Source of the DNA: Azorhizobium caulinodans ORS 571
GTDB lineage: Bacteria > Pseudomonadota > Alphaproteobacteria > Rhizobiales > Xanthobacteraceae
Assembly (NCBI RefSeq): GCF_000010525.1
Contig: NC_009937.1
Coordinates: 4,968,501-5,032,500, forward strand
DNA: 64,000 bases
Direction: 5' to 3'
Shown: in pieces, positions 17,629 to 26,001 of the stretch
Numbering within the stretch: position 1 is the first letter of the stretch
How the letters are laid out: every line of letters starts with the position of its first letter
Notes under the pieces: model-generated
What the model saw: only the letters and a program-made list of their open reading frames with translations
The model's database searches: none
What the model was told of the DNA's origin: nothing
Position numbers and translations under genes: made by a program

Positions 17629-18750
17629 ATGAACTTCAGCGCCCTCTCTGCCCTGATCCGCAAGGAACTCATCAGCCTCTGGCGCGACCGGGGGATGCTG
17701 ATCCTGGTGCTCTATGCCTTCACCGCCGCCATCTACATGCAGGCGAACGGCATGAAGCACGACCTCAACCGCGCCACCGTGGGCGTGGTGGACGAGGACA
17801 ATTCCACGCTGTCCCACGCCATCATCGACGCCCTGATGCCGCCCCGCTTCCAGACGCCCGTCGCGCTGGCGCCGCAGGACGTGGACTGGCTGATGGACAG
17901 CGCACGCTACACTTTCGTGCTGAACTTCCCGCCCAAGTTCCAGTCGGACGTGCTGGCGGGGCGTTCCCCGTCGGTGCAACTGCTCATCGATGCCACGGCG
18001 CTGATGCAGGCCGGGCTCGGTGCCAATTACATCTCGGAGATCTTCCAGCAGGAGGTGAACCGCTTCCTCCAGCGGGAAGGCAATGGCGCCCAGACACCGG
18101 TGGAACTGCACATCCGCGCCGCCTTCAACCAGACGCTGGAATCCTCCTGGTTCACCGGCACCATGGGCCTCATCAACAACATCACCATGCTCTCGGTGCT
18201 GCTGGCGGGCGCAGCGCTCATCCGCGAGCGTGAACACGGCACGCTGGAGCATGTGCTGGTGCTGCCGGTGCGCCCGGTCGAGATCATGATGGCCAAGATC
18301 ATCGCCAATGGCGCGGTGATCCTGCTGGTGACCGCGCTTTCCATCCTCGGGGTACTGCAAGGGGTGATGGGCATGGCCATCGCCGGCTCCATCCCGCTGT
18401 TCCTGCTGGGCGTCGCCTTCTATCTCTTCTTCTCGGCCTCGTTCGGCATCTTCCTGGGCACGGTGTCCGGCTCGATGCCGCAGCTCGGCCTGCTGTTCAT
18501 CCTCACCATCCTGCCCATGAACCTGCTCTCGGGTGGCTTCACGCCATTGGAGAGCATGCCGCAATGGATGCAGTGGGCGACACAGCTCTCGCCCTCCACC
18601 CATTTCGTCGCCTTTGCGCAGGCGATCCTCTACCGGGGCGCGGGTTTCGAGGTGGTGTGGCCGCGCTTCCTCGCCGTGCTCGCCATCGGCGGCCTGTTCT
18701 TCGCCTTCAGCCTCGCCCGCTTCCGCAGCTTCATGGCCTCGCAGCAATAG
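17629..18750 (+). CDS. yhhJ: ABC-2 type permease (YhhJ-like)
   Basis: 373 residues. N-terminal RKELISLWRDRGMLILVLYAF gives the first helix, followed by an extracytoplasmic domain of about 140 residues and five membrane helices near the end (INNITMLSVLLAGAALIREREHGTLEHVLVLP is the ABC-2 signature region). The start one base after the rbbA stop gives AGGA-led translation. With the permease half of RbbA it forms the membrane channel, while the paired ATPases lie on RbbA. It ends 15 bases from the convergent yegD-like gene. Confidence 0.9.
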   Translation: MNFSALSALIRKELISLWRDRGMLILVLYAFTAAIYMQANGMKHDLNRATVGVVDEDNSTLSHAIIDALMPPRFQTPVALAPQDVDWLMDSARYTFVLNFPPKFQSDVLAGRSPSVQLLIDATALMQAGLGANYISEIFQQEVNRFLQREGNGAQTPVELHIRAAFNQTLESSWFTGTMGLINNITMLSVLLAGAALIREREHGTLEHVLVLPVRPVEIMMAKIIANGAVILLVTALSILGVLQGVMGMAIAGSIPLFLLGVAFYLFFSASFGIFLGTVSGSMPQLGLLFILTILPMNLLSGGFTPLESMPQWMQWATQLSPSTHFVAFAQAILYRGAGFEVVWPRFLAVLAIGGLFFAFSLARFRSFMASQQ

Positions 18751-18765
18751 GCCGGCAGCGCCCCC

Positions 18766-20013
18766 TCAGCCGAAGCGGCGGCGGGCTTCCAGCGCGAGGC
18801 CCGTGCCCACCGAGCCGAAGGTGTCGCCATCCACCACGCGGGCGTTCGGCACCGCCGCGAGGATGGCGGAGCGCACATGGGCGAGGCGGGTGGAGCCGCC
18901 GGTGAGGAAGACCGCATCGATCTGATCGGCCGTGAGCCCCGCCTGTTCCAGGCACACCCCGACGCGACGGGCCACCCGCTCGGCGAGCGTTGCGGTGTGG
19001 GTCTCAAGGCCACCGCGGTCGAGTTCGGCGATCAGGCCGGACTCCACCTCTTTGAGATCGAGCCGGGCCTCACCCTCCTCCGCCAGCGCGATCTTGGCGC
19101 CCTCGGTGGCGATGGCGAGCGTGTGGCCGCGCTGGTCCTCGATCACCTTCAGGAGGCGATCCAGCAGCGCCGGATGGGCGGCATCGCGCTTCACTTCGAC
19201 AATCTCCCGCACGGTCTTCGGCGTGTAGAGCCGGTTGATGGCCGACCATGTAGCGAGGTCGAAATAATAGGCGCTCGGCACATCGCGGCCCGGCTGCTTC
19301 ATGGGGCTGCGATAGCCGAGCAGGGGCATGACGATGCTGAGCGAGAGCTGGCGGTCGAAATCCGTGCCGCCGATGCGCACGCCGTCATTGGCGAGAATGT
19401 CGTCCACCCGGTCCGGCTTCGTCCGCCGTTCAGGGGCAAGGCGCACGATGGAGAAGTCCGACGTGCCGCCGCCGATATCCGCGATCAGCGCCAGTTCCTC
19501 GTGTGTCACCTGCTGCTCGTAATCGAGCGCGGCGGCAATGGGCTCGTACTGGAAGGAGACCTCCGAGAAGCCGATGCTGTGCGCGACCTCCTCCAGCGCG
19601 TCCTGCGCCTTCGCATTGCCCGCCGCATCGTCGTCCACGAAGAAGACCGGGCGCCCCATCACCACCTTGTCGAGCCTGACGCCCCGATCGGCCTCCGCGC
19701 GGGCCTTCACGGTGGCGATGAACTCGCCGATCACGGCGCGGAACGGGATGCGCCGCCGGCCGACAGCCGTCGTCTCGTCGAGGAGCGCCGTTCCGAGCAC
19801 GGATTTCAGCGCCCGCATGAGGCGGCCATCCTCGCCTTCCACATAGGCGCGCACGGCGGCGCGGCCGATGCGCGGATGGCCGGCCCGGTCATAGAAGACC
19901 GCGCTCGGCACGGTGTCGCGCCCGTCCTCCAGTGCCGCGAGCACGGCGCCGTGGCCGTCGGGCAGGCCGAGCGTGGTGTTGGATGTGCCGAAATCGAGGC
20001 CGCAGGCCGCCAT
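18766..20013 (-). CDS. yegD: Hsp70-family chaperone-like protein (YegD type)
   Basis: 415 residues containing only the actin-like ATPase domain: GLDFGTSNTTLGL phosphate-1 loop at the start, YEPIAAALDYE, ADIGGGTSDFSIV phosphate-2, and VFLTGGSTRLAHVRSAI adenosine loop near the C-terminus. There is no DnaK substrate-binding domain, as in E. coli YegD. Start at 20013 is supported by GGAG and by homology beginning at once. No DnaJ or GrpE partner is nearby. Divergent from ugpB across 168 bases. Confidence 0.9.
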   Translation of the reverse strand: MAACGLDFGTSNTTLGLPDGHGAVLAALEDGRDTVPSAVFYDRAGHPRIGRAAVRAYVEGEDGRLMRALKSVLGTALLDETTAVGRRRIPFRAVIGEFIATVKARAEADRGVRLDKVVMGRPVFFVDDDAAGNAKAQDALEEVAHSIGFSEVSFQYEPIAAALDYEQQVTHEELALIADIGGGTSDFSIVRLAPERRTKPDRVDDILANDGVRIGGTDFDRQLSLSIVMPLLGYRSPMKQPGRDVPSAYYFDLATWSAINRLYTPKTVREIVEVKRDAAHPALLDRLLKVIEDQRGHTLAIATEGAKIALAEEGEARLDLKEVESGLIAELDRGGLETHTATLAERVARRVGVCLEQAGLTADQIDAVFLTGGSTRLAHVRSAILAAVPNARVVDGDTFGSVGTGLALEARRRFG

Positions 20014-20087
20014 GGGGGATCTCCGAGGGGCGGGCTTGGTACGCGCTCGCCGCCGCGGGATCAAGGCCATTCGTTATTGCGGTAAGG

Positions 20088-20127
20088 CCGTCATCGGGCC
20101 TTCATAGGGACGTCATGGCCGCGTCAC
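20088..20127 (+). promoter_or_regulatory. Four-repeat Pho box upstream of ugpB
   Basis: Four 7-base repeats resembling CTGTCAT follow each other at exact 11-base spacing: CCGTCAT (20088), CCTTCAT (20099), ACGTCAT (20110) and GCGTCAC (20121), each separated by 4 bases. This is the layout of a double PhoB-binding site. It ends 54 bases before the ugpB start, and ugp genes are Pho-regulated in many proteobacteria. Binding by PhoB is inference from pattern and gene identity. Confidence 0.75.
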
Positions 20128-20181
20128 GCATTCCTCGCAAGCAACGAACGAGGCTGGCGCGGCCAGCAGAGGGAGGCGGAC

Positions 20182-21519
20182 ATGGGCATTCACGGAACCG
20201 TATGGAGCAAAGCGACGCGCATGCTGGCGGCAAGCCTCGCCGGCGTGATGCTGGGCGGCGCGGGCGCGCAGGCGGCAACAGAAATCCAGTGGTGGCACGC
20301 AATGTCCGGCCCGCTCGGCGAGAAGCTCGAGAAGATCGCCAGCGACTTCAACGCCTCCCAGAGCGAATACAAGATCGTTCCGGTGTTCAAGGGCTCCTAT
20401 CCCGAGGCCATGACGGGGGCGATCGCCGCCTTCCGCGCCAAGCAGAACCCGGCGCTGGTCCAGGTGTTCGAGGTGGGCACCGCCACCATGATGGCCGCCA
20501 AGGGCGCCGTCTATCCGGTCTACAAGCTCATGGCCGAGCAGAACGAGCCGTTCGACACCAAGACCTATCTGCCGGCGGTGACGGGCTATTATTCGGACAC
20601 GCAGGGCAACATGCTGTCCTTCCCGTTCAATTCCTCCACCACGATCCTTTATTACAACAAGGACCTCTTCAAGAAGGCCGGCCTCGACCCCAACACGCCG
20701 CCCAAGACCTGGCCGGAACTGGAAGAAATGGCCAAGAAACTCCAGGCCTCCGGCACCGCCTGCGGCTTCACCACCCAGTGGCCCTCCTGGGTGAATGTGG
20801 AGAACCTGTCCGCCTGGCATAACGTCGCCATCGGCACCAAGCAGAACGGCATGGGCGGGCTCGACACCCAGCTCACCATCTCCAACCCGCTGGTGCAGAG
20901 CCACTGGGAGAAGCTCGCCGAGTGGCAGAAGACGAAGATCTTCGATTACGGCGGCCGGCAGGCGAAGGCCGACCCGAAGTTCTTCTCGGGCGAATGCGGC
21001 ATGTCCATCGGCTCTTCCGCCGCTCGCGCCGCCATCCTTGCCAATGCCAAGTTCGATCTCGGCTATGGCATGATGCCCTACTGGCCGCAGGTGAAGGGCG
21101 CGCCGCAGAATTCCATCATCGGCGGCGCCAGCCTGTGGGTGCTCACCGGCCGTCCGCAGGCCGAGTACAAGGGCCTCGCCAAATTCTTCACCTATCTGTC
21201 GAAGCCCGAGGTGCAGGCCTGGTGGCACGAGCAGACCGGTTATCTGCCCATCACCCCGGCCGCCTATGACTTTGCCAAGGCGGAGGGCTTCTATGCGAAG
21301 AACCCCGGGGCCGACATCTCCATTCTCCAGATGACGCTGAACCCGCCCACGGAAAACTCCAAGGGCCTGCGCTTCGGCTCCTTCGCCCAGATCCGTGACG
21401 TGATCGAAGAGGAGCTGGAGGCGACGCTCGCCGGCCAGAAGAGCGCCAAGGCGGCGCTCGATGCGGCGCAGGAGCGCGGCAACACGCTTCTGCGCGCCTT
21501 CGAGAAGGCGAACCAGTAG
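20182..21519 (+). CDS. ugpB: sn-Glycerol-3-phosphate ABC transporter substrate-binding protein
   Basis: 445-residue periplasmic binding protein. The signal peptide has Lys/Arg then LAASLAGVMLGGAGAQAA. The mature start TEIQWWHAMSGPLGEKLEKI, FKGSYPEAMTGAIAAFRAKQNPALVQVFEVGTATMM and SLWVLTGRPQAEYKG are strong UgpB hallmarks. GGAGGCGGAC precedes the ATG. First gene of ugpBAE, behind the Pho box. It binds glycerol-3-phosphate and probably glycerophosphodiesters. Confidence 0.94.
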   Translation: MGIHGTVWSKATRMLAASLAGVMLGGAGAQAATEIQWWHAMSGPLGEKLEKIASDFNASQSEYKIVPVFKGSYPEAMTGAIAAFRAKQNPALVQVFEVGTATMMAAKGAVYPVYKLMAEQNEPFDTKTYLPAVTGYYSDTQGNMLSFPFNSSTTILYYNKDLFKKAGLDPNTPPKTWPELEEMAKKLQASGTACGFTTQWPSWVNVENLSAWHNVAIGTKQNGMGGLDTQLTISNPLVQSHWEKLAEWQKTKIFDYGGRQAKADPKFFSGECGMSIGSSAARAAILANAKFDLGYGMMPYWPQVKGAPQNSIIGGASLWVLTGRPQAEYKGLAKFFTYLSKPEVQAWWHEQTGYLPITPAAYDFAKAEGFYAKNPGADISILQMTLNPPTENSKGLRFGSFAQIRDVIEEELEATLAGQKSAKAALDAAQERGNTLLRAFEKANQ

Positions 21520-21541
21520 GTTCTTGGCGCCTAACTCACAT

Positions 21542-21568
21542 GGCCCGGCCGGAGCGTCCGGCCGGGCC
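21542..21568 (+). terminator. Perfect 12-bp hairpin between ugpB and ugpA
   Basis: GGCCCGGCCGGA-GCG-TCCGGCCGGGCC, a 12-bp perfect stem with a 3-base loop. Without a T-run it is more likely an mRNA-end-stabilising or partial-termination hairpin that keeps binding protein expression above that of the permeases than a full stop. Confidence 0.6.
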
Positions 21569-21600
21569 CTCCGCTCTCCTGAAAGCTGATCCGAGCCGCC

Positions 21601-22485
21601 ATGCAGGCCAAGCGCGCCACCTTTCCCAACCGGCTGCTGCCCTATCTGCTGCTGGCGCCGCAGCTGGCGGTGACGTTCGTCTTCTTCATCTGGCCCGCGC
21701 TGGAAGCGCTCACCGGCTCGGTCTTCACCGAAGACGCCTTCGGCCTCTCCAAGCAGTTCGTGGGCCTTGAGAATTTCGCGGCCCTGTTCCAGGATTCGGC
21801 CTATCTGGAGGCGGTGGGCGTCACCTTCCTTTTTTCCGGTGCGGTGGCGACCCTCTCGCTCGGCCTCGGGCTGCTGCTGGCGCTGGCGGCGGAGAAGACC
21901 GGCAAGCTCGCCGGCCTCTACCGCACGTTGCTCATCTGGCCCTATGCGGTGGCGCCCGCCGTGGCGGCGGTGATGTTCTGGTTCATGTTCGATCCGAGCG
22001 TCGGCATCGCCGCGCGGGGCCTGAAGGCCCTCGGCATCACCTGGAACCATTTCCTCGATGGCCGTCAGGCGCTGCTGCTGGTCATCCTCGCCGCCACCTG
22101 GAAGCAGGTCAGCTACAATCTCCTGTTCTTCTATGCGGGCCTCAGGGCCATTCCACGCCCGCTGATCGAGGCGGCCGCCATCGACGGGGCGGGGCCGTTC
22201 CGCCGCTTCACCGCCATCGTGTTTCCGTTGCTGGCGCCCACCACCTTCTTCCTGCTGGTGGTGAACGTGACGTACGCCTTCTTCGACACCTTCGGCGTGA
22301 TCCATGCCACCACCGGCGGCGGGCCGGGACGGGCCACCACGACGCTGGTCTACAAGGTGTTCAAGGACGGGTTTGAGGGGCTGGACCTCGGTGCTTCCTC
22401 GGCCCAGTCGGTGGTGCTGCTCGCCATCGTGGCGGGCCTCACCGTCATCCAGTTCCGCCATATCGAACGCAAGGTGCACTACTGA
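21601..22485 (+). CDS. ugpA: Glycerol-3-phosphate ABC transporter permease
   Basis: 294 residues with six membrane helices; the first is [25 protein letters not shown]. The inner-membrane coupling loop [24 protein letters not shown] (EAA motif) is at about residues 192-215. The [28 protein letters not shown] segment is characteristic of UgpA. The stop overlaps the ugpE start by one base. It pairs with UgpE to form the channel. Confidence 0.94.
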   Translation: MQAKRATFPNRLLPYLLLAPQLAVTFVFFIWPALEALTGSVFTEDAFGLSKQFVGLENFAALFQDSAYLEAVGVTFLFSGAVATLSLGLGLLLALAAEKTGKLAGLYRTLLIWPYAVAPAVAAVMFWFMFDPSVGIAARGLKALGITWNHFLDGRQALLLVILAATWKQVSYNLLFFYAGLRAIPRPLIEAAAIDGAGPFRRFTAIVFPLLAPTTFFLLVVNVTYAFFDTFGVIHATTGGGPGRATTTLVYKVFKDGFEGLDLGASSAQSVVLLAIVAGLTVIQFRHIERKVHY

Positions 22486-23351
22486 TGGCCCGCGACGGAA
22501 TGGTGGAGCGCGATCGCGGGCTGACGGTGGCCGCCCATGCCCTGCTCATTCTCGGCGTCGCCATCATGGTGCTGCCGGTCTATCTCGCCTTCATCGCCTC
22601 CACCCATCCGGGCGCCGATTTCCTCTCCGGCCGCATCGGCGTGCTGCCGGGGCCGGATCTTGTGGCCAATTATGCCGGGCTCATCGGCACGGGCGCGGGC
22701 CTTCAGGGCTTCCCGCCGGTGGGACCGATGCTCTGGAACAGCCTTGTCATGGCGCTCGGCATCGCCGCCGGCAAGATCGCCATCTCGCTGCTCTCGGCCT
22801 TCGCCATCTGCTATTTCCGCTTTCCCTTCCGGGTGACGGCCTTCTGGATCATCTTCATCACCTTGATGCTGCCGGTGGAGGTGCGCATCCTGCCCACCTA
22901 CAAGGTGGTGGCCGACCTTTCCCTGCTGAACACGCAGGGAGGCCTCATCCTGCCGCTGATCGCCAGCGCCACGGCTACCTTCCTGTTCCGCCAGGTGTTC
23001 ATGACCATTCCGGACGAGATGACGGAAGCCGCGCGCATGGACGGCGCGGGGCCTCTCGCCTTCTTCTGGCACATCCTCCTGCCGCTCTCGCGCACCAATA
23101 TCGCGGCGCTGTTCGTCATCCTCTTCATCTATGGCTGGAACCAGTATCTGTGGCCGCTCATGGTGACGACGGACGCCGACCACTACACGATCGTCACCAC
23201 CATCCAGCGCCTCGTCTCCACCGCCACGCAGGAGGCGCCGGTCTGGCATCTGGTCATGGCCACCGCCATCCTCGCGCTGCTGCCGCCGGTGGCGGTGGTG
23301 CTGCTCATGCAGCGCCTCTTCGTCGAAGGGCTGACCGCCACCGAAAAATGA
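22485..23351 (+). CDS. ugpE: Glycerol-3-phosphate ABC transporter permease
   Basis: 288 residues with six membrane helices. The EAA motif reads TEAARMDGAGPLAFFWHILLPLS (about 182-205). The C-terminal WNQYLWPLMVTTDADHYTIVTTIQRL is typical of UgpE. Translationally coupled to ugpA by a one-base overlap. The usual next gene, the ATPase ugpC, is absent: the following DNA is a regulatory leader for another operon, so the ATPase must come from elsewhere in the genome or be shared. Confidence 0.94.
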   Translation: MARDGMVERDRGLTVAAHALLILGVAIMVLPVYLAFIASTHPGADFLSGRIGVLPGPDLVANYAGLIGTGAGLQGFPPVGPMLWNSLVMALGIAAGKIAISLLSAFAICYFRFPFRVTAFWIIFITLMLPVEVRILPTYKVVADLSLLNTQGGLILPLIASATATFLFRQVFMTIPDEMTEAARMDGAGPLAFFWHILLPLSRTNIAALFVILFIYGWNQYLWPLMVTTDADHYTIVTTIQRLVSTATQEAPVWHLVMATAILALLPPVAVVLLMQRLFVEGLTATEK

Positions 23352-23481
23352 GGCCGGCCATCTGTATGCAAAAGCGCTTATGTGACGCGATTTTGGCTAA
23401 AATTTAGACATATGCCCCGCCACTGGGCGGCATTCCGATGCAACGCAATATGCCAACCCTTGATTCTACAGACCTTTTTCG

Positions 23482-23497
23482 TGGCACGCGGCTTGCT
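23482..23497 (+). promoter_or_regulatory. Sigma-54 (-24/-12) promoter of the guanidine operon
   Basis: TGGCACGCGGCTTGCT matches the sigma-54 consensus TGGCAC-N5-TTGCW exactly, with GG (23483-23484) and GC (23495-23496) separated by 10 bases. Transcription would begin near 23508, just before the 5' arm of the riboswitch. This implies activation by an NtrC-type enhancer-binding protein, fitting nitrogen-limited expression. I could not identify convincing NtrC sites upstream. Confidence 0.8.
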
Positions 23498-23510
23498 TCA
23501 TAGGACGACA

Positions 23511-23622
23511 GAGTTGGTGGCTAGGGTTCCGGCGCCGGAAGGCGTGTCTGGTCCGAGAGCTGCCACCGGTCCGGGAGACATCCGGATCGGGCGCACGGCG
23601 GGATAAAAGCCCGGGAGACCTC
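23511..23622 (+). ncRNA. Guanidine-I riboswitch (ykkC leader)
   Basis: Near-consensus ykkC aptamer: CTAGGGTTCCG (23521-23531), CTGGTCCGAGAG (23548-23559) and GGGATAAAAGCCCGGGAGA (23600-23618), in the conserved order. GGTGGC (23516-23521) pairs with GCCACC (23562-23567) as the first helix. Guanidine-I riboswitches bind free guanidinium and turn expression on. Position directly in front of a transporter/carboxylase operon supports guanidine as the true substrate of genes long annotated as urea-related. Confidence 0.95.
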
Positions 23623-23631
23623 GGTGGCCAA

Positions 23632-23685
23632 GGAATTGGTGGCACGCGAGTCTCCGCCAATTCCCCAATTTTTCAACAAGGGGAA
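23632..23685 (+). promoter_or_regulatory. Riboswitch expression platform with overlapping hairpins
   Basis: GGAATTGGTGG (23632-23642) can pair with CCGCCAATTCC (23654-23664) in an 11-bp stem with one G-U pair, followed by CCAATTTTT, which resembles an intrinsic terminator. Its 3' arm overlaps TTCCCC (23661-23666), which can instead pair with GGGGAA (23680-23685), the ribosome-binding site of the first gene. The two stems exclude each other, so control could act on termination, translation or both. Which one guanidine favours is not decided by sequence alone. Confidence 0.6.
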
Positions 23686-23689
23686 CACA

Positions 23690-24799
23690 ATGCGCTTCTC
23701 GCTTTCGACGCTTCTTCCCTCGTCCATCGCCCGCCGCACGGCGGTGCTCGGCGCGGCCGCCGCGCTGGCGCTGTCCGTCTCCGGCCTTGCCGCACCTGCC
23801 GAAGCCGCGCCTAAGAAGGACTTCAAGGTCGCCTGGTCCATCTATGTGGGCTGGATGCCCTGGGGCTATGCCGCCGACCATGGCATCGTGAAGAAGTGGG
23901 CCGACAAATACGGCATCAAGATCGACGTGGTGCAGTTCAACGACTATGTCGAGAGCATCAACCAGTATACCGCCGGCGCCTTCGACGCGTTGACCGTGAC
24001 CAATATGGACGCCCTCTCCGTGCCCGCCGCCGGCGGCGTGGACACAACCGCCGTCATCATGGGCGACTTCTCCAACGGCAATGACGCGGTGATCCTCAAG
24101 GGCAAGGACAAGCTCTCGGACATCAAGGGCCAGAAGGTCAATCTGGTCGAATTCTCCGTCTCCCATTATCTGCTGGCCCGCGCGCTGGAAAGCATCAAGC
24201 TTTCGGAGCGCGACGTGAAGGTGGTGAACACCTCGGACGCGGACATGGTGGCCGCCTACAAGACCAAGGCCGTGACCTCGGTGGTGACCTGGAACCCGCT
24301 GGTGTCGGAAATCCTCGCAGAAAAGAGCGCTCACAGCGTCTTCGACAGCTCCAAGATCCCCGGCGAGATCATGGACCTGATGGTCGCCAATACGCAGACG
24401 CTCAACGACAATCCGGACTTCGGCAAGGCACTCGCCGGCATCTGGTACGAGACCGTCGCGCTGATGACCGCCGAGAGCGAAGCCGGCAAGCAGGCCCGCA
24501 CCGACATGGGCAAGGCTTCGGGCACCGACCTCGCCGGCTTCGAGAGCCAGCTCAAGGCCACCAAGCTGTTCGACAAGGCCGCCGATGCCGTCGCCTTCGT
24601 GAAGTCGCCGGCGGTGGGCACCACCATGGACCGGGTGCGCAAGTTCCTGTTCGAGAAGAAGCTGCTCGGCGAGAACGCCAAGTCCGCCGACGCGGTGGGC
24701 ATCGCCCTGCCCGACGGCAAGGTGCTGGGCGACGCCAAGAATGTGAAGCTGCGCTTCGTGGACACCTACATGGCCCTCGCCGCCGACGGCAAGCTCTGA
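23690..24799 (+). CDS. Guanidine-operon ABC transporter substrate-binding protein
   Basis: 369 residues with a signal peptide (AVLGAAAALALSVSGLAAPAEAAP). It belongs to the NMT1/TauA-SsuA-like binding proteins long labelled urea-carboxylase-associated: FKVAWSIYVGWMPWGYAADHGIVKKWADKYGIKIDVVQF and AVTSVVTWNPLVSEIL are typical. Start at 23690 fits the AAGGGGAA site. First gene after the guanidine-I riboswitch, so the ligand is most likely guanidine or a guanidino compound (inference). A block of palindromic repeats separates it from its permease. Confidence 0.9.
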   Translation: MRFSLSTLLPSSIARRTAVLGAAAALALSVSGLAAPAEAAPKKDFKVAWSIYVGWMPWGYAADHGIVKKWADKYGIKIDVVQFNDYVESINQYTAGAFDALTVTNMDALSVPAAGGVDTTAVIMGDFSNGNDAVILKGKDKLSDIKGQKVNLVEFSVSHYLLARALESIKLSERDVKVVNTSDADMVAAYKTKAVTSVVTWNPLVSEILAEKSAHSVFDSSKIPGEIMDLMVANTQTLNDNPDFGKALAGIWYETVALMTAESEAGKQARTDMGKASGTDLAGFESQLKATKLFDKAADAVAFVKSPAVGTTMDRVRKFLFEKKLLGENAKSADAVGIALPDGKVLGDAKNVKLRFVDTYMALAADGKL

Positions 24800-24848
24800 G
24801 GCGAGGGGGAGGAGGGGCCGGGCCCGGCCGCATCTGCGGAGAGCGTCT

Positions 24849-25130
24849 TACCCCCTCCCCATCCCTCCCCCGCAAGGGGGGAGGGAGCCTGTGGCGCCCG
24901 GCGAACGGCGCGTTCCACCCTAAGGGCCAGACGCGAACCTAGCTCGCTCTGCCCACCCTCCCCGATTTCACCCTCCCCCCTTGTGGGGGAGGGCACGGAG
25001 GGGGGTAAAACGGCAGGGCTCGGACGACCGCCTTCCAATGGAGGGAGTTCAAGACGAACCGGCCGCATCCCAGGCGGCACCCGTCTTACCCCCCTCCCCA
25101 CCCCTCCCCCGCAAGGGGGGAGGGAGCCTG
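24849..25130. repeat. REP-like palindromic elements between binding-protein and permease genes
   Basis: The 386-base gap holds three copies of one GC-rich palindrome. Two read CCCTCCCCC-GCAA-GGGGGGAGGG (24863-24885 and 25102-25124); the third is in reverse orientation, CCCTCCCCC...GGGGGAGGG (24971-24993). Each is flanked by TACCCCC or its complement and GAGCCTGT-like tails. The same element recurs after another binding-protein gene at 36.2 kb. Likely a dispersed repeat family acting as mRNA-stabilising hairpins within the operon. Confidence 0.8.
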
Positions 25131-25185
25131 TCACGCCCTCCCGAATAGGGATGGCGCCAAACCCAACCCGGAGCCCGCAACGCCC

Positions 25186-26001
25186 ATGCGCCTCATCAAC
25201 CGCCGGCCGGACCGCACGGCAGCGCTGCTGCTGGCCATGCTGCCGTTCGTGCTCGTGCTCATCGCCTATATCCTCGGCTCGGCCGCGCGCCTCGCGGAGA
25301 ACCCCGCCGACAAGCTGCTGCCGAGCCTCGGCACCATTGCGGACGCCATCGCCCGCGTCGCCTTCAATCCCGACGCCCGCACCGGCGATTATCTGCTGCT
25401 CAACGATACGCTGGCGACTCTGGATCGTCTGCTCACGGCGCTTGGCCTCTCCACCGCCATCGCACTGGTGGTGGGCGTCACCATCGGCATGCTGCCGGCC
25501 GTGCGGGCGCTGCTCGCGCCCTTCGTCGCCATGGTGTCCATGGTGCCGCCGCTGGCGCTGCTGCCCATCCTGTTCATCGTCATGGGGCTGGGCGAGGCGT
25601 CCAAGGTGGCGCTCATCACCATCGGCGTCACGCCCTTCCTCATCCGCGACCTTGCCATGCGGGTGGAGGAACTGCCGCGCGAGCAGATCATCAAAGCCGA
25701 GACGCTGGGCGCGTCCTCCTGGCAGCTGGCGCTGCGCGTGGTGCTGCCGCAGATCGCGCCCCGCCTCATCGACGCGCTGCGCCTCTCCCTCGGCCCGGCC
25801 TTCCTCTTCCTCATCGCGGCGGAGGCCATCGCGGCGGAAAGCGGGCTTGGCTATCGCATCTTCCTCGTGCGGCGCTATCTCGCCATGGACGTGATCCTGC
25901 CTTACGTCGCCTGGATCACCCTGCTGTCCGTGCTGATGGACTACGCCCTTGTGCGGCTGCGCCGCGCGCTCTTTCCCTGGTTCGGCGGGAGGACCAGATG
26001 A
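25186..26001 (+). CDS. Guanidine-operon ABC transporter permease
   Basis: 271 residues with about six membrane helices, of the SsuC/TauC-like family. The EAA motif region is IIKAETLGASSWQLALRVVLPQIAPRLIDAL (about residues 167-198), preceded by MVPPLALLPILFIVMGLG. It overlaps the ATPase gene by 4 bases (ATGA). With the binding protein and ATPase it forms the importer of the guanidine operon. Confidence 0.92.
   Translation: MRLINRRPDRTAALLLAMLPFVLVLIAYILGSAARLAENPADKLLPSLGTIADAIARVAFNPDARTGDYLLLNDTLATLDRLLTALGLSTAIALVVGVTIGMLPAVRALLAPFVAMVSMVPPLALLPILFIVMGLGEASKVALITIGVTPFLIRDLAMRVEELPREQIIKAETLGASSWQLALRVVLPQIAPRLIDALRLSLGPAFLFLIAAEAIAAESGLGYRIFLVRRYLAMDVILPYVAWITLLSVLMDYALVRLRRALFPWFGGRTR

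Noticed and set aside
23352-23480. NtrC enhancer sites upstream of the sigma-54 promoter
   Set aside because: No GCAC-N-GTGC-type palindrome is clear; ATGCAAAAGCGC and nearby half-sites are too weak to call.
24849-25130. Spaced repeats considered as a CRISPR array
   Set aside because: Copies alternate in orientation, are internally palindromic, have unequal spacing and lie inside an operon without cas genes.
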